Shown in pieces: positions 1 through 5,722 of a stretch of 6,726 nucleotides of DNA. Position 1 is the first letter of the stretch. Each line of letters opens with the position of its first letter. The stretch comes from Anaerolineae bacterium. Its GTDB lineage: Bacteria > Chloroflexota > Anaerolineae > B4-G1. Both the position numbers and the translations under genes were made by a program. The stretch lies in assembly GCA_027079895.1 (NCBI GenBank), contig JALWUZ010000230.1, positions 1 to 6,726 on the forward strand, read 5' to 3'. The notes below the pieces were generated by a model. It worked only from the letters and a program-made list of their open reading frames with translations. It made no database searches and had not been told where the DNA came from.

Positions 1-5
1 GGGGT

Positions 6-25
6 GGGCGAATGGTTATTCGCCC
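6..25. terminator. Short perfect hairpin, possible terminator of an upstream gene
   Basis: GGGCGAAT (6-13) and ATTCGCCC (18-25) form a perfect 8-bp stem closed by the tetraloop GGTT. It sits just before the kor promoter, where the 3' end of a gene left of the window could lie. Only TTA follows it on the plus strand and there is no T run on the minus strand, so it is not a textbook intrinsic terminator. It could instead be a transcript-end stabilising stem. Confidence 0.3.
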
Positions 26-45
26 TTACGGCATTGCGGGCTGCG

Positions 46-74
46 TTGTGCGTTGGCGCGTTTTGTGGGATAAT
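46..74 (+). promoter_or_regulatory. Promoter of the korDABC operon (extended -10)
   Basis: GATAAT at 69-74 matches the -10 consensus at five of six positions. TG at 66-67 with one base before the hexamer makes it an extended -10. TTGTGC at 46-51 is a weak -35 (three of six) at the ideal 17-base spacing. Transcription would start near base 81, giving a leader of roughly 27 bases before the ATG at 108. This placement argues against the in-frame upstream ATG at 12, which would lie before the promoter. Confidence 0.55.
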
Positions 75-107
75 GCCGCCAAACTAAGTGAGAGGTCAAG
101 GCGCAAA

Positions 108-374
108 ATGACGGAAGAGACTACTGTCGAAAAGACACCGCGAAAGAAGAGATCGGGCCGCCGGATGCCGCGTGGCCGTGTGACCGTCTTCCCCAACTGG
201 TGCAAAGGATGCAACCTGTGTATCGAGTTCTGCCCTACCCAGGTACTGGCGCTGGGGGACGACGGCCGGGTCATCGTGGCCCACCCGGAGAAGTGTACCG
301 GCTGCCGCTGGTGCGAACTCCACTGCCCCGATTTCGCCATCTTCGTGACGAACATAGAGGAGGACGAGCAATGA
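108..374 (+). CDS. korD: 2-oxoacid:ferredoxin oxidoreductase, delta subunit (2x[4Fe-4S] ferredoxin)
   Basis: This 88-residue ferredoxin-type subunit carries electrons from the catalytic subunits of the cytoplasmic 2-oxoacid oxidoreductase to soluble ferredoxin. It has two complete CX2CX2CX3CP clusters: Cys32, 35, 38, 42 and Cys63, 66, 69, 73, enough for two [4Fe-4S] centres. Residues 10-24 form a strongly basic tail (KTPRKKRSGRR and following), possibly for docking to a partner; that role is inference. The ATG at 108 is chosen because a purine-rich site (GAGAGGT, 90-96) and a promoter precede it, and the in-frame ATG at 12 lies before the promoter. The stop overlaps the start of the alpha gene as ATGA. 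Family assignment is firm; the delta role rests on the operon. The symbol is by analogy, since PorD and VorD look alike. Confidence 0.88.
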   Translation: MTEETTVEKTPRKKRSGRRMPRGRVTVFPNWCKGCNLCIEFCPTQVLALGDDGRVIVAHPEKCTGCRWCELHCPDFAIFVTNIEEDEQ

Positions 375-1528
375 CGACGAATGCCAACCCGTCGGACGAG
401 ACCAACGGGGTGTTGATGCAGGGGGACGAGGCCTGCGCCGAGGGAGCGATCGCCGCCGGCTGCCGCTTCTTCGCCGGCTACCCCATCACCCCGGCGACGG
501 AGATCGCCGAGGTGCTCTCCCGCCGCCTCCCCCAGGTGGGCGGGAAATTCATCCAGATGGAGGATGAGATCGGCTCCATCGCGGCGGTCATCGGGGCGTC
601 GGTGGGCGGGGCGAAGGCAATGACCGCCACCTCCGGCCCCGGTTTCAGCCTGATGCAGGAGAACATCGGCTACGCAGCGATGGCCGAGATCCCCTGCGTC
701 ATCGTGGACGTGCAGCGGCTGGGGCCTTCCACCGGACGGCCTACCAGCCCTTCCCAGGGGGACGTGATGCAGGCCCGCTGGGGGACGCACGGCGACCACC
801 CCATCATTGCACTTTCCCCCTCGTCGGTGCGGGAGACTTTCGACCTGACGGTGAGGGCGTTCAACTTCGCCGAACGGTACCGCACCCCCGTCATCCTGCT
901 GATGGACGAGGTCATCGGCCACATGCGGGAGCGGATCGTTCTGCCGGACCCCGACACCATCGAACTGGTGGAGCGGGCCGGGACGACGGTCCCGCCGGAG
1001 TGGTACAAGCCCTACGAGAACTTCCCGCTGGACGTGCCGCCGCTGGTGCCGTTCGGGGAGGGATACCGGTATCACATCACCGGCCTGCACCACGACGAGC
1101 GCGGCTATCCCACCAATCGGCTGGACGAGGTGCGGCCCTGGTTGGAGCGGGTCTTCCGCAAGATCGAAAGCAGCATCTCCGACATCATGATTTACGAGGA
1201 GGATGAGGTACAGGACGCCGACACGCTGGTCATCGCCTACGGAGTGACGGCCCGCGCAGCCCGTCAGGCCGTCGAGCAGGCGCGACAGCACGGGCACAAG
1301 GTCGGCCTCATCAAACTGAGCACCATCTGGCCGTTCCCGGAGGAGGTGGTGGAGCGGGCCGCCGACCGCTTGCATCGGGTCATCGTCCCGGAGTTGAACC
1401 GGGGACAGTTGGCCCTGGAGGTGGAGCGGGTGGTAGGCCGCCACAAGGTGCGCCGGGTCAATCGGGCCGACGGGAGCATCCTCAGCCCGGACGATATTTT
1501 GGACGCCATCAAGGAGTGGTCACGATGA
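371..1528 (+). CDS. korA: 2-oxoacid:ferredoxin oxidoreductase, alpha subunit (KorA-like)
   Basis: This 385-residue protein is the alpha subunit of a CoA-acylating 2-oxoacid:ferredoxin oxidoreductase, which forms the heterodimeric TPP active site with the beta subunit. The N-terminal pyrimidine-binding domain shows GYPITP (36-41), MEDEIGSIAA (63-72) and TSGPG (87-91). The substrate/CoA-side motif QRLGPSTGRPT lies at 115-125. The segment HITGLHHDERGYPT (235-248) is typical of KorA and VorB proteins. The C-terminal domain II (about 285-385) includes KLSTIWPFP (315-323) and ELNRGQL (341-347). Length is normal for a stand-alone alpha subunit, not the gamma-alpha fusion seen in some bacteria. The ATG at 371 follows GAGGAGG (357-363) at 7 bases and overlaps the delta stop. 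The motifs fit 2-oxoglutarate best, but branched-chain 2-oxoacids cannot be excluded. Confidence 0.9.
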   Translation: MTTNANPSDETNGVLMQGDEACAEGAIAAGCRFFAGYPITPATEIAEVLSRRLPQVGGKFIQMEDEIGSIAAVIGASVGGAKAMTATSGPGFSLMQENIGYAAMAEIPCVIVDVQRLGPSTGRPTSPSQGDVMQARWGTHGDHPIIALSPSSVRETFDLTVRAFNFAERYRTPVILLMDEVIGHMRERIVLPDPDTIELVERAGTTVPPEWYKPYENFPLDVPPLVPFGEGYRYHITGLHHDERGYPTNRLDEVRPWLERVFRKIESSISDIMIYEEDEVQDADTLVIAYGVTARAARQAVEQARQHGHKVGLIKLSTIWPFPEEVVERAADRLHRVIVPELNRGQLALEVERVVGRHKVRRVNRADGSILSPDDILDAIKEWSR

Positions 1529-2367
1529 AGCAGCAACGGGAATCACGGGTTCACGAGCGGTATCTGCGCCACAGCAAGAAGTTCCCCAACGTCTGGTGCG
1601 CGGGGTGCGGCATCGGCATCGTCCTGGGGGCGATCATCCGGGCGGTGGACGCGCTGCAACTGGACAAGAACGACGTGGCGATGATTTCCGGCATCGGCTG
1701 CACGGGGCGTATGCCGGTCTACGTGGATTTCAACACCATGCACACGACGCACGGGCGGGCGCTGGCCTTCGCCACCGGATTGAAGATGGTGCGCCCGGAT
1801 ATGAAGATCATCGTGGTGATGGGGGACGGGGACGCGCTGGCAATCGGCGGCAATCATTTCATTCACGCCGCGCGGCGGAACATCGGCCTGACCGCCATCG
1901 TGGTCAACAACGCCACTTACGGGATGACCGGCGGGCAGTACTCCCCCACGACGCCGCTCGGTGCGCGGGCGGCGACCGCGCCCTACGGCCACATCGAGCA
2001 CCCCTTCCCCATCGCCGAACTGGCGGTGACGGCGGGGGCCTCCTACGTCGCCCGCAGCACCGTTTACCACGTCATCGAGTTGGAGAAGTTCATCGCCCAG
2101 GCGATCCAGAAGGACGGCTTCGCCCTCGTCGAGGCGGTCAGTTACTGCCACACCACTTTGGGGCGCATAAATCGCTGGGGACGGGCGCCGGATATGATGC
2201 GCCGTCTCAAGGAGCAGAGCGTCACCGTCCGCCAGGCGGAGAAGATGAGCGCGAATGACCTGAAGGGGAAAATCGTGCGGGGGGTGCTGACCGACCGGCA
2301 GGATATGATCGAGTACACCAAGTTGTACGACCAGATCATCGAGCGGGCTCAGGAGGAGGTGGGATGA
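1525..2367 (+). CDS. korB: 2-oxoacid:ferredoxin oxidoreductase, beta subunit (TPP-binding, KorB-like)
   Basis: This 280-residue subunit binds the thiamine diphosphate-Mg moiety and a [4Fe-4S] cluster next to it. The TPP motif runs from GDGD (100-103) to VVNN (126-129), including AIGGNHFIHAARRN (106-119). Candidate cluster ligands are Cys25 and Cys28 (WCAGCG), Cys59 (GIGCTGR) and Cys208 (SYCHT), the pattern known for KorB/PorB. PTTPLG (141-146), after the GMTGGQ segment, is also typical of the family. The ATG at 1525 is preferred over an in-frame GTG at 1516 because AAGGAG (1511-1516) sits 8 bases before the ATG, and this ATG makes the ATGA overlap with the alpha stop. No key residue is missing. 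With the alpha gene upstream and gamma downstream, it completes a four-subunit enzyme. Confidence 0.92.
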   Translation: MKQQRESRVHERYLRHSKKFPNVWCAGCGIGIVLGAIIRAVDALQLDKNDVAMISGIGCTGRMPVYVDFNTMHTTHGRALAFATGLKMVRPDMKIIVVMGDGDALAIGGNHFIHAARRNIGLTAIVVNNATYGMTGGQYSPTTPLGARAATAPYGHIEHPFPIAELAVTAGASYVARSTVYHVIELEKFIAQAIQKDGFALVEAVSYCHTTLGRINRWGRAPDMMRRLKEQSVTVRQAEKMSANDLKGKIVRGVLTDRQDMIEYTKLYDQIIERAQEEVG

Positions 2368-2915
2368 TGGCGGCGCAGTATCAGGTCAGACTGGCCGGGA
2401 CCGGCGGGCAGGGCGCGATTCTGGCCGGCATTCTGCTGGCCGAGGCTGCCATCCGGGACGGCAAGAACGTCACCCAGACGCAGTCCTACGGCCCGGAGGC
2501 GCGGGGCGGCGCCAGCCGGTCGGAGGTAGTCATCTCCGACGGGGAGATCTACTACCCGAAGGTGCTCCAGGCGGACATCACCCTGTGCATGAGCCAGGAG
2601 GCGTGCGACCGGTACGGGGGGGAACGGAGCCGTTCCGGGCTGCTGATTCTGGACTCCGACCACGTGAGCCGCGCCCCGACGACGATGGCGGTGCGCGTCC
2701 CGTTGACCAGTCTGGCGAAGCAGGTGACGGGGCGGGAGATCACCGCCAACGTGGTCGGCCTGGGGGTGCTGGTGGGGCTGACCGGGATAGTCTCGCGGGA
2801 GGCGATGGAGGAGGCGGTGCGGGCGCGGGCGCCGCGCGGCACCGCGGAGATGAACCTGAAGGCCCTGCGGGCCGGGTTCGAGGCCGCCGAACGGGTGCGC
2901 AGCGGCGGGGCCTAG
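2364..2915 (+). CDS. korC: 2-oxoacid:ferredoxin oxidoreductase, gamma subunit (KorC-like)
   Basis: This 183-residue gamma subunit of the POR/KOR family packs against the alpha-beta core and helps form the CoA-binding side of the complex. Diagnostic motifs are GTGGQG (12-17), SYGPEARGGASRSEVVIS (41-58) and the hydrophobic ITANVVGLGVLVGLTGIV (126-143). Two adjacent start codons are possible, ATG at 2364 and ATG at 2367. AGGAGG at 2351-2356 suits the first, and AGGAGGT at 2354-2360 suits the second. I take the first, which overlaps the beta stop as ATGA. The gene ends with TAG at 2913-2915, directly against the stop of the convergent macro-domain gene, and no terminator hairpin is seen between them. 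Family assignment is firm; substrate specificity is not shown by this subunit. Confidence 0.9.
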   Translation: MMAAQYQVRLAGTGGQGAILAGILLAEAAIRDGKNVTQTQSYGPEARGGASRSEVVISDGEIYYPKVLQADITLCMSQEACDRYGGERSRSGLLILDSDHVSRAPTTMAVRVPLTSLAKQVTGREITANVVGLGVLVGLTGIVSREAMEEAVRARAPRGTAEMNLKALRAGFEAAERVRSGGA

Positions 2916-3458
2916 TCACAGCCGCAGGGCTTCCAACTCGGTGACGAAGACCTCGAAAGCCCGCCGCCCGTAGAGGCAGAAGACGACCCGCTTCAGGCCG
3001 GTCTCCCCTTCCAGATACTCGATGGCGGCGCGGAGCATGACCGCCGCCGCTTCCTCCATCGGGTAGCCGAAGATGCCGGTGCTGATGGCCGGCAGGGCGA
3101 TGCTCTTCAGGCCGTGCTCATCGGCCAGGCGGAGGGCGGATTGCACCGCCGCGGCCAGCAGTTCCGCCGAGCGGGGGGTGCCGTCGTAGACGGGGCCGAC
3201 GGCGTGGATGACGTAACGGGCCTTGAGGTTGCCGCCGGAGGTGATGGCCGCCGAGCCGGTGGGGACTCGTCCGTGCTGGCGTACCCAGGCGGTGCTCTCC
3301 TGCTGGATGACCGGCCCGCCACGGCGGGAGATGACGCCGGCCACGCCGCCGCCGTGCGCCAACTGCTCGTTGGCCGCGTTGACGATGGCGTCGGTCTCCA
3401 TCTCGGTGATGTCCCCCTGGACGAGTTCCAGGGTAGTGTCGTTGACCTGGATCTGCAT
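2916..3458 (-). CDS. Macro-domain protein (ADP-ribose-binding, possible ADP-ribosyl hydrolase)
   Basis: This 180-residue protein is essentially a single macro domain. It shows the usual ADP-ribose pocket signatures: GDIT (15-18), VNAANEQL (26-33), the glycine loop HGGGVAG (35-41), and the phosphate-binding loop ISTGIFGYP (125-133). Such proteins bind ADP-ribose and may remove it from proteins, O-acetyl-ADP-ribose or ADP-ribose-1''-phosphate. In MacroD-type enzymes the glycine loop reads GGGVDGxIH; here Asp is Ala40 and His is Ser44. This resembles the archaeal Af1521 type, so MacroD-like catalysis should not be assumed. The ATG at 3458 has GGAGGGG (3464-3470) 5 bases upstream. It has its own promoter, is divergent from the oxoamine synthase and convergent with korC. 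No signal peptide or membrane segment is present, so it is presumably cytoplasmic. No toxin or DarT-like partner is adjacent. Confidence 0.88.
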   Translation of the reverse strand: MQIQVNDTTLELVQGDITEMETDAIVNAANEQLAHGGGVAGVISRRGGPVIQQESTAWVRQHGRVPTGSAAITSGGNLKARYVIHAVGPVYDGTPRSAELLAAAVQSALRLADEHGLKSIALPAISTGIFGYPMEEAAAVMLRAAIEYLEGETGLKRVVFCLYGRRAFEVFVTELEALRL

Positions 3459-3483
3459 GTCTTCCCCTCCGCGAGAGAATTGA

Positions 3484-3512
3484 CCTCCCGCAGGTTCCGG
3501 GTCTGCGAGAGG
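3484..3512 (-). promoter_or_regulatory. Hairpin in the 5' leader of the macro-domain mRNA
   Basis: Read on the minus strand, CCTCTCGCAG (3512-3503) pairs with CTGCGGGAGG (3493-3484) across a 9-base loop: ten pairs including one G-U. On the plus strand the same position would be a C-A mismatch, so the fold favours the minus-strand transcript. It lies between the predicted start of transcription near 3526 and the ribosome site at 3464-3470. A role in mRNA stability or translation is inference. Confidence 0.4.
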
Positions 3513-3532
3513 GGGCGGCTGCCCGTAGGTCT

Positions 3533-3541
3533 ATTTTACCA
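3533..3541 (-). promoter_or_regulatory. Extended -10 promoter of the macro-domain gene
   Basis: On the minus strand, TAAAAT (3538-3533) matches the -10 consensus at five of six positions and is preceded by TG plus one base (3541-3539). I find no convincing -35 at 16 to 18 bases. Transcription would start near 3526, giving a leader of about 68 bases. It lies back to back with the promoter of the oxoamine synthase gene. Confidence 0.45.
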
Positions 3542-3573
3542 CAGGCTGCCTGGAAGCGGTAGCCGACGGTGCG

Positions 3574-3602
3574 CTTCCAAACGGCGGCCAGAGTGTTATA
3601 AT
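3574..3602 (+). promoter_or_regulatory. Extended -10 promoter of the oxoamine synthase gene
   Basis: TATAAT at 3597-3602 is a perfect -10 hexamer with TG at 3594-3595, giving TGTTATAAT. CTTCCA at 3574-3579 is a weak -35 (three of six) at 17 bases. Transcription would start near 3609, leaving a leader of about 20 bases that holds the GGAGG at 3617-3621. Confidence 0.65.
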
Positions 3603-3629
3603 TCACGAAATCCACCGGAGGTTATAGAA

Positions 3630-4820
3630 ATGAATCCAATTCAAAAGCGTATTGATGAGATGAACGAGCGCATCGCCGGGATACGGGAGGCCGGGCTGTA
3701 CTTCTACTTGCAGCCATTGGAGGAGATGGAGGGGGCCTGGGTCGTGACGAACGGGCGGCGCATGCTCAACTTCGCTTCCTACAGTTACCTGGGGTTGCTG
3801 GGCCATCCCAAAATCGGCGCGGCGGCCAAAGAGGCCCTGGAACGATACGGCACCGGCACGCACGGGGTGCGCATCCTGGCCGGGACCCTGCCGCTGCACA
3901 ACGAGTTGGAGCAGACTATCGCCCGCTTCAAGGGCACCGACGACGCGATCGTCTATTCCAGCGGATACGTCACCAACCTGGCGACGGTCTCCGCGCTGGT
4001 GGGGCGGAACGACGTGGTCATCTGCGACAAGTTCAATCACGCCAGCATCGTTGACGGCTGCCTGCTGAGCCAGGCCAAGTTCGTCCGCTTCCGTCACAAC
4101 GATATGGACGGCCTGGAACGCCGGTTGCAGCAGGCCGACCCCGACGTCGGGCGGCTGGTCGTCGTGGACGCGGTCTTCAGCATGGACGGGGACATCATCA
4201 ATCTGCCGGAGGTCAGCCGGTTGTGCCGCGAGTATGACGCTATGCTGATGGTGGACGAGGCGCACAGTGTCGGCGTGCTGGGCGAGACCGGTCACGGCAT
4301 CGAGGAGCACTTCGGCCTGCACGGGGCGATTGACCTGCACATGGGCACGCTCTCCAAGACTATCCCCAGCGTCGGCGGGTACGTGGCCGGGAAGCAGGAT
4401 GTCATTACCTACTTGAAGCACGTGGCGCGGGCGTTTGTCTTCTCGGCGGCCCTGCCGCCGGCTCAGGCGGCCGCCGCCAAAGCCTCTTTCGAGGTGATCG
4501 AGGAGGAGACGGAACGGGTGAAGTTGTTGCAACGCAATGTGGAACTGTTCCTCGGCGGCCTCAAGGAGCGCGGCTTCGACACTCTCGACAGCGAGACCCC
4601 CATCGTGCCCATCATCTGCGGCGAGGACGAGCGGGCCTACCAGATGGCGAAGCGGTGTCAGGAGGAGGACATCTTCGTCCTGCCGGTCGTCTCGCCGGCG
4701 GTACCGGCCGGGCTGGCGCGGCTGCGGGCGAACGTCACGGCGGCCCACACCGAGGAGGACATCGCCTTTGCGCTGGACGTGTTCGAGCGGGCCGGGCGGG
4801 AGGTGGGCGTTCTCAAGTAG
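3630..4820 (+). CDS. Alpha-oxoamine synthase family PLP enzyme (serine palmitoyltransferase/AONS-like)
   Basis: This 396-residue, full-length fold-type I PLP enzyme belongs to the alpha-oxoamine synthases, which condense an amino acid with an acyl-CoA and release CO2 and CoA. Visible landmarks are YSYLGL (51-56), GTHGVRILAGT (76-86), DKFNHASIVDG (133-143, with His137 expected to stack on PLP), VFSMDGD (182-188), VDEAHS (208-213, Asp209 and His212 contacting PLP) and GTLSK (239-243) with the Schiff-base Lys243. Arg365 in LRANVTAAHT (364-373) is placed like the carboxylate-binding Arg of AONS. The N-terminal LYFY.LQPLE segment, the KT(I)PSVGG stretch after the lysine and the VDEAHS form resemble bacterial serine palmitoyltransferases and related polyketide-linked enzymes more than BioF or Kbl. 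The ATG at 3630 follows GGAGG at 8 bases. It is monocistronic and no neighbour fixes the substrate. Confidence 0.85.
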   Translation: MNPIQKRIDEMNERIAGIREAGLYFYLQPLEEMEGAWVVTNGRRMLNFASYSYLGLLGHPKIGAAAKEALERYGTGTHGVRILAGTLPLHNELEQTIARFKGTDDAIVYSSGYVTNLATVSALVGRNDVVICDKFNHASIVDGCLLSQAKFVRFRHNDMDGLERRLQQADPDVGRLVVVDAVFSMDGDIINLPEVSRLCREYDAMLMVDEAHSVGVLGETGHGIEEHFGLHGAIDLHMGTLSKTIPSVGGYVAGKQDVITYLKHVARAFVFSAALPPAQAAAAKASFEVIEEETERVKLLQRNVELFLGGLKERGFDTLDSETPIVPIICGEDERAYQMAKRCQEEDIFVLPVVSPAVPAGLARLRANVTAAHTEEDIAFALDVFERAGREVGVLK

Positions 4821-4847
4821 GGACTCGCCCGTCAGTCCGAACACCGC

Positions 4848-4877
4848 ACCAGCCCATAGCGTTCGCTATGGGCTGGT
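4848..4877. terminator. Perfect 13-bp hairpin in the convergent gap
   Basis: Thirteen bases (4848-4860, ACCAGCCCATAGC) pair perfectly with 4865-4877 around the loop GTTC. It lies 27 bases after the oxoamine synthase stop and 30 bases past the stop of the leftward response regulator, so it can serve both transcripts. On the plus strand only TT and then C follow, and on the minus strand no T run follows. It is therefore a strong stem but a weak U-tract terminator. A smaller stem, GGACT (4821-4825) with AGTCC (4834-4838), precedes it. Confidence 0.55.
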
Positions 4878-4907
4878 TTCGTCTGAACCGTGAATTGGGG
4901 GGAGAGG

Positions 4908-5651
4908 CTATTGTTCGGAGTGGAGGAATCCGTTGCCGGCGAAGTAGTATCCCATCCGCCAGCGGGTGCGGATGTAGCGCGGTGAGTTGGGGTCGTCCTC
5001 GATCTTGCGCCGCAGGTAACGGATGTAAACGCTCAAGTAGCCGTTCTCCTCGGCGTACTCCGGCCCCCAGACGTTGGTCAGCAGTTCCTCGTGCGGGACG
5101 ATGCGCCCCTTCTGGCTGACCAGGTAGGAAAGCAGCCGCGATTCGGTGGGGGTCAGGCGAATGTCCTGGCCGCGCCGGGTGACTCGCCCGTTGCGCAGGT
5201 CAACGCGGAGCGTCCCGTCGTCGTAGACAGCCCGCCAACGGTCATAGTCGCGGTTCGCGGCTCGGCGCATCGTGCTCCGAATGCGGGCCTTGAGTTCCTC
5301 GAAACTGCACGGCTTGGTCAGGTAATCGTCGGCCCCCAGGGAGAGCCCCTTGAGCACGTCTTCTTGTTCCGACTTGGCGGTGAGCATGATGATGGGGGTG
5401 TCGCACATGCTCCTCAGCCGTTGGCAGACCTGCCAGCCGTCCATCCCCGGCATCATCACGTCCAGCAGGATGATGTCGGGATGGGTGTCGTAGGCGCGGC
5501 GCAACCCCTCTTTCCCGCTCTCCGCCGTCGTCACGATGAACCCGTCGCGCTCCAGGCCCAGTTGCAAGAGGGTGAGCATACCGGGGTCGTCGTCAATGAT
5601 GAGGACTTTCTGACTATGGGCCGTTTTCTTCTTCCTTCGTTTGGTGCTCAT
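4908..5651 (-). CDS. OmpR/PhoB-family response regulator (receiver + winged helix)
   Basis: This 247-residue two-component regulator has a receiver domain (about 15-130) and a C-terminal winged-helix DNA-binding domain (about 143-237). Receiver residues are complete: acidic pocket Asp20-22, phospho-acceptor Asp64 in LLDVMMP, Thr91 and Lys113. The effector domain shows LTPTESRLLSYL (167-178), NVWGPEY (193-199) and the recognition helix region YIRYLRRKIED (209-219), followed by a wing ending RMGYYF. Two oddities: a basic N-terminal tail (KRRKKK, 4-9), and Cys115 after Lys-Pro where Phe is usual. The ATG at 5651 is preferred because GAGGTG lies 6 bases upstream; a GTG at 5660 is also in frame. 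A paralogue lies upstream in the same direction, but this gene has its own promoter. No histidine kinase is in the window, so its signal and regulon are unknown. Confidence 0.92.
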   Translation of the reverse strand: MSTKRRKKKTAHSQKVLIIDDDPGMLTLLQLGLERDGFIVTTAESGKEGLRRAYDTHPDIILLDVMMPGMDGWQVCQRLRSMCDTPIIMLTAKSEQEDVLKGLSLGADDYLTKPCSFEELKARIRSTMRRAANRDYDRWRAVYDDGTLRVDLRNGRVTRRGQDIRLTPTESRLLSYLVSQKGRIVPHEELLTNVWGPEYAEENGYLSVYIRYLRRKIEDDPNSPRYIRTRWRMGYYFAGNGFLHSEQ

Positions 5652-5696
5652 ATCCTCCACCTCATCCTGCGCTTGACTTTGCTCACGGATGCTTCG

Positions 5697-5705
5697 ATTA
5701 TAACA
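5697..5705 (-). promoter_or_regulatory. Extended -10 promoter of the downstream response regulator
   Basis: The minus strand reads TGTTATAAT at 5705-5697, the same nine bases as the oxoamine synthase promoter. There is no -35 hexamer worth the name at 16 to 18 bases (ACCAAA at 17). That fits either extended -10 recognition alone or dependence on an activator. Transcription would start near 5690, about 39 bases before the ATG. Confidence 0.6.
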
Positions 5706-5722
5706 GACCCGCGTCGGATTTT

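Noticed and set aside
12..107. In-frame upstream start of the ferredoxin subunit
   Set aside because: The ATG at 12 would lie before the predicted promoter and has no ribosome site. The extra residues do not resemble a ferredoxin.
200..370. In-frame upstream extension of the alpha subunit into the ferredoxin gene
   Set aside because: This frame is a shadow of the ferredoxin coding sequence. A strong Shine-Dalgarno and the ATGA overlap mark the start at 371.
26..1444. Long open frame on the minus strand antisense to korD/korA
   Set aside because: It lies opposite well-supported genes with intact family motifs, is rich in His, Arg, Gly and Pro as expected of a GC-rich shadow frame, and has no recognisable domain.
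3114..3629. In-frame upstream extension of the oxoamine synthase
   Set aside because: The extension is antisense to the macro-domain gene and crosses the promoter. The promoter at 3597 and GGAGG at 3617 support the ATG at 3630, which gives the normal family length.
3603..4844. Long open frame antisense to the oxoamine synthase
   Set aside because: Same shadow pattern opposite a complete PLP enzyme. Its composition is dominated by Leu, Val, His and Gln from reverse-complemented codons, and no motif is seen.
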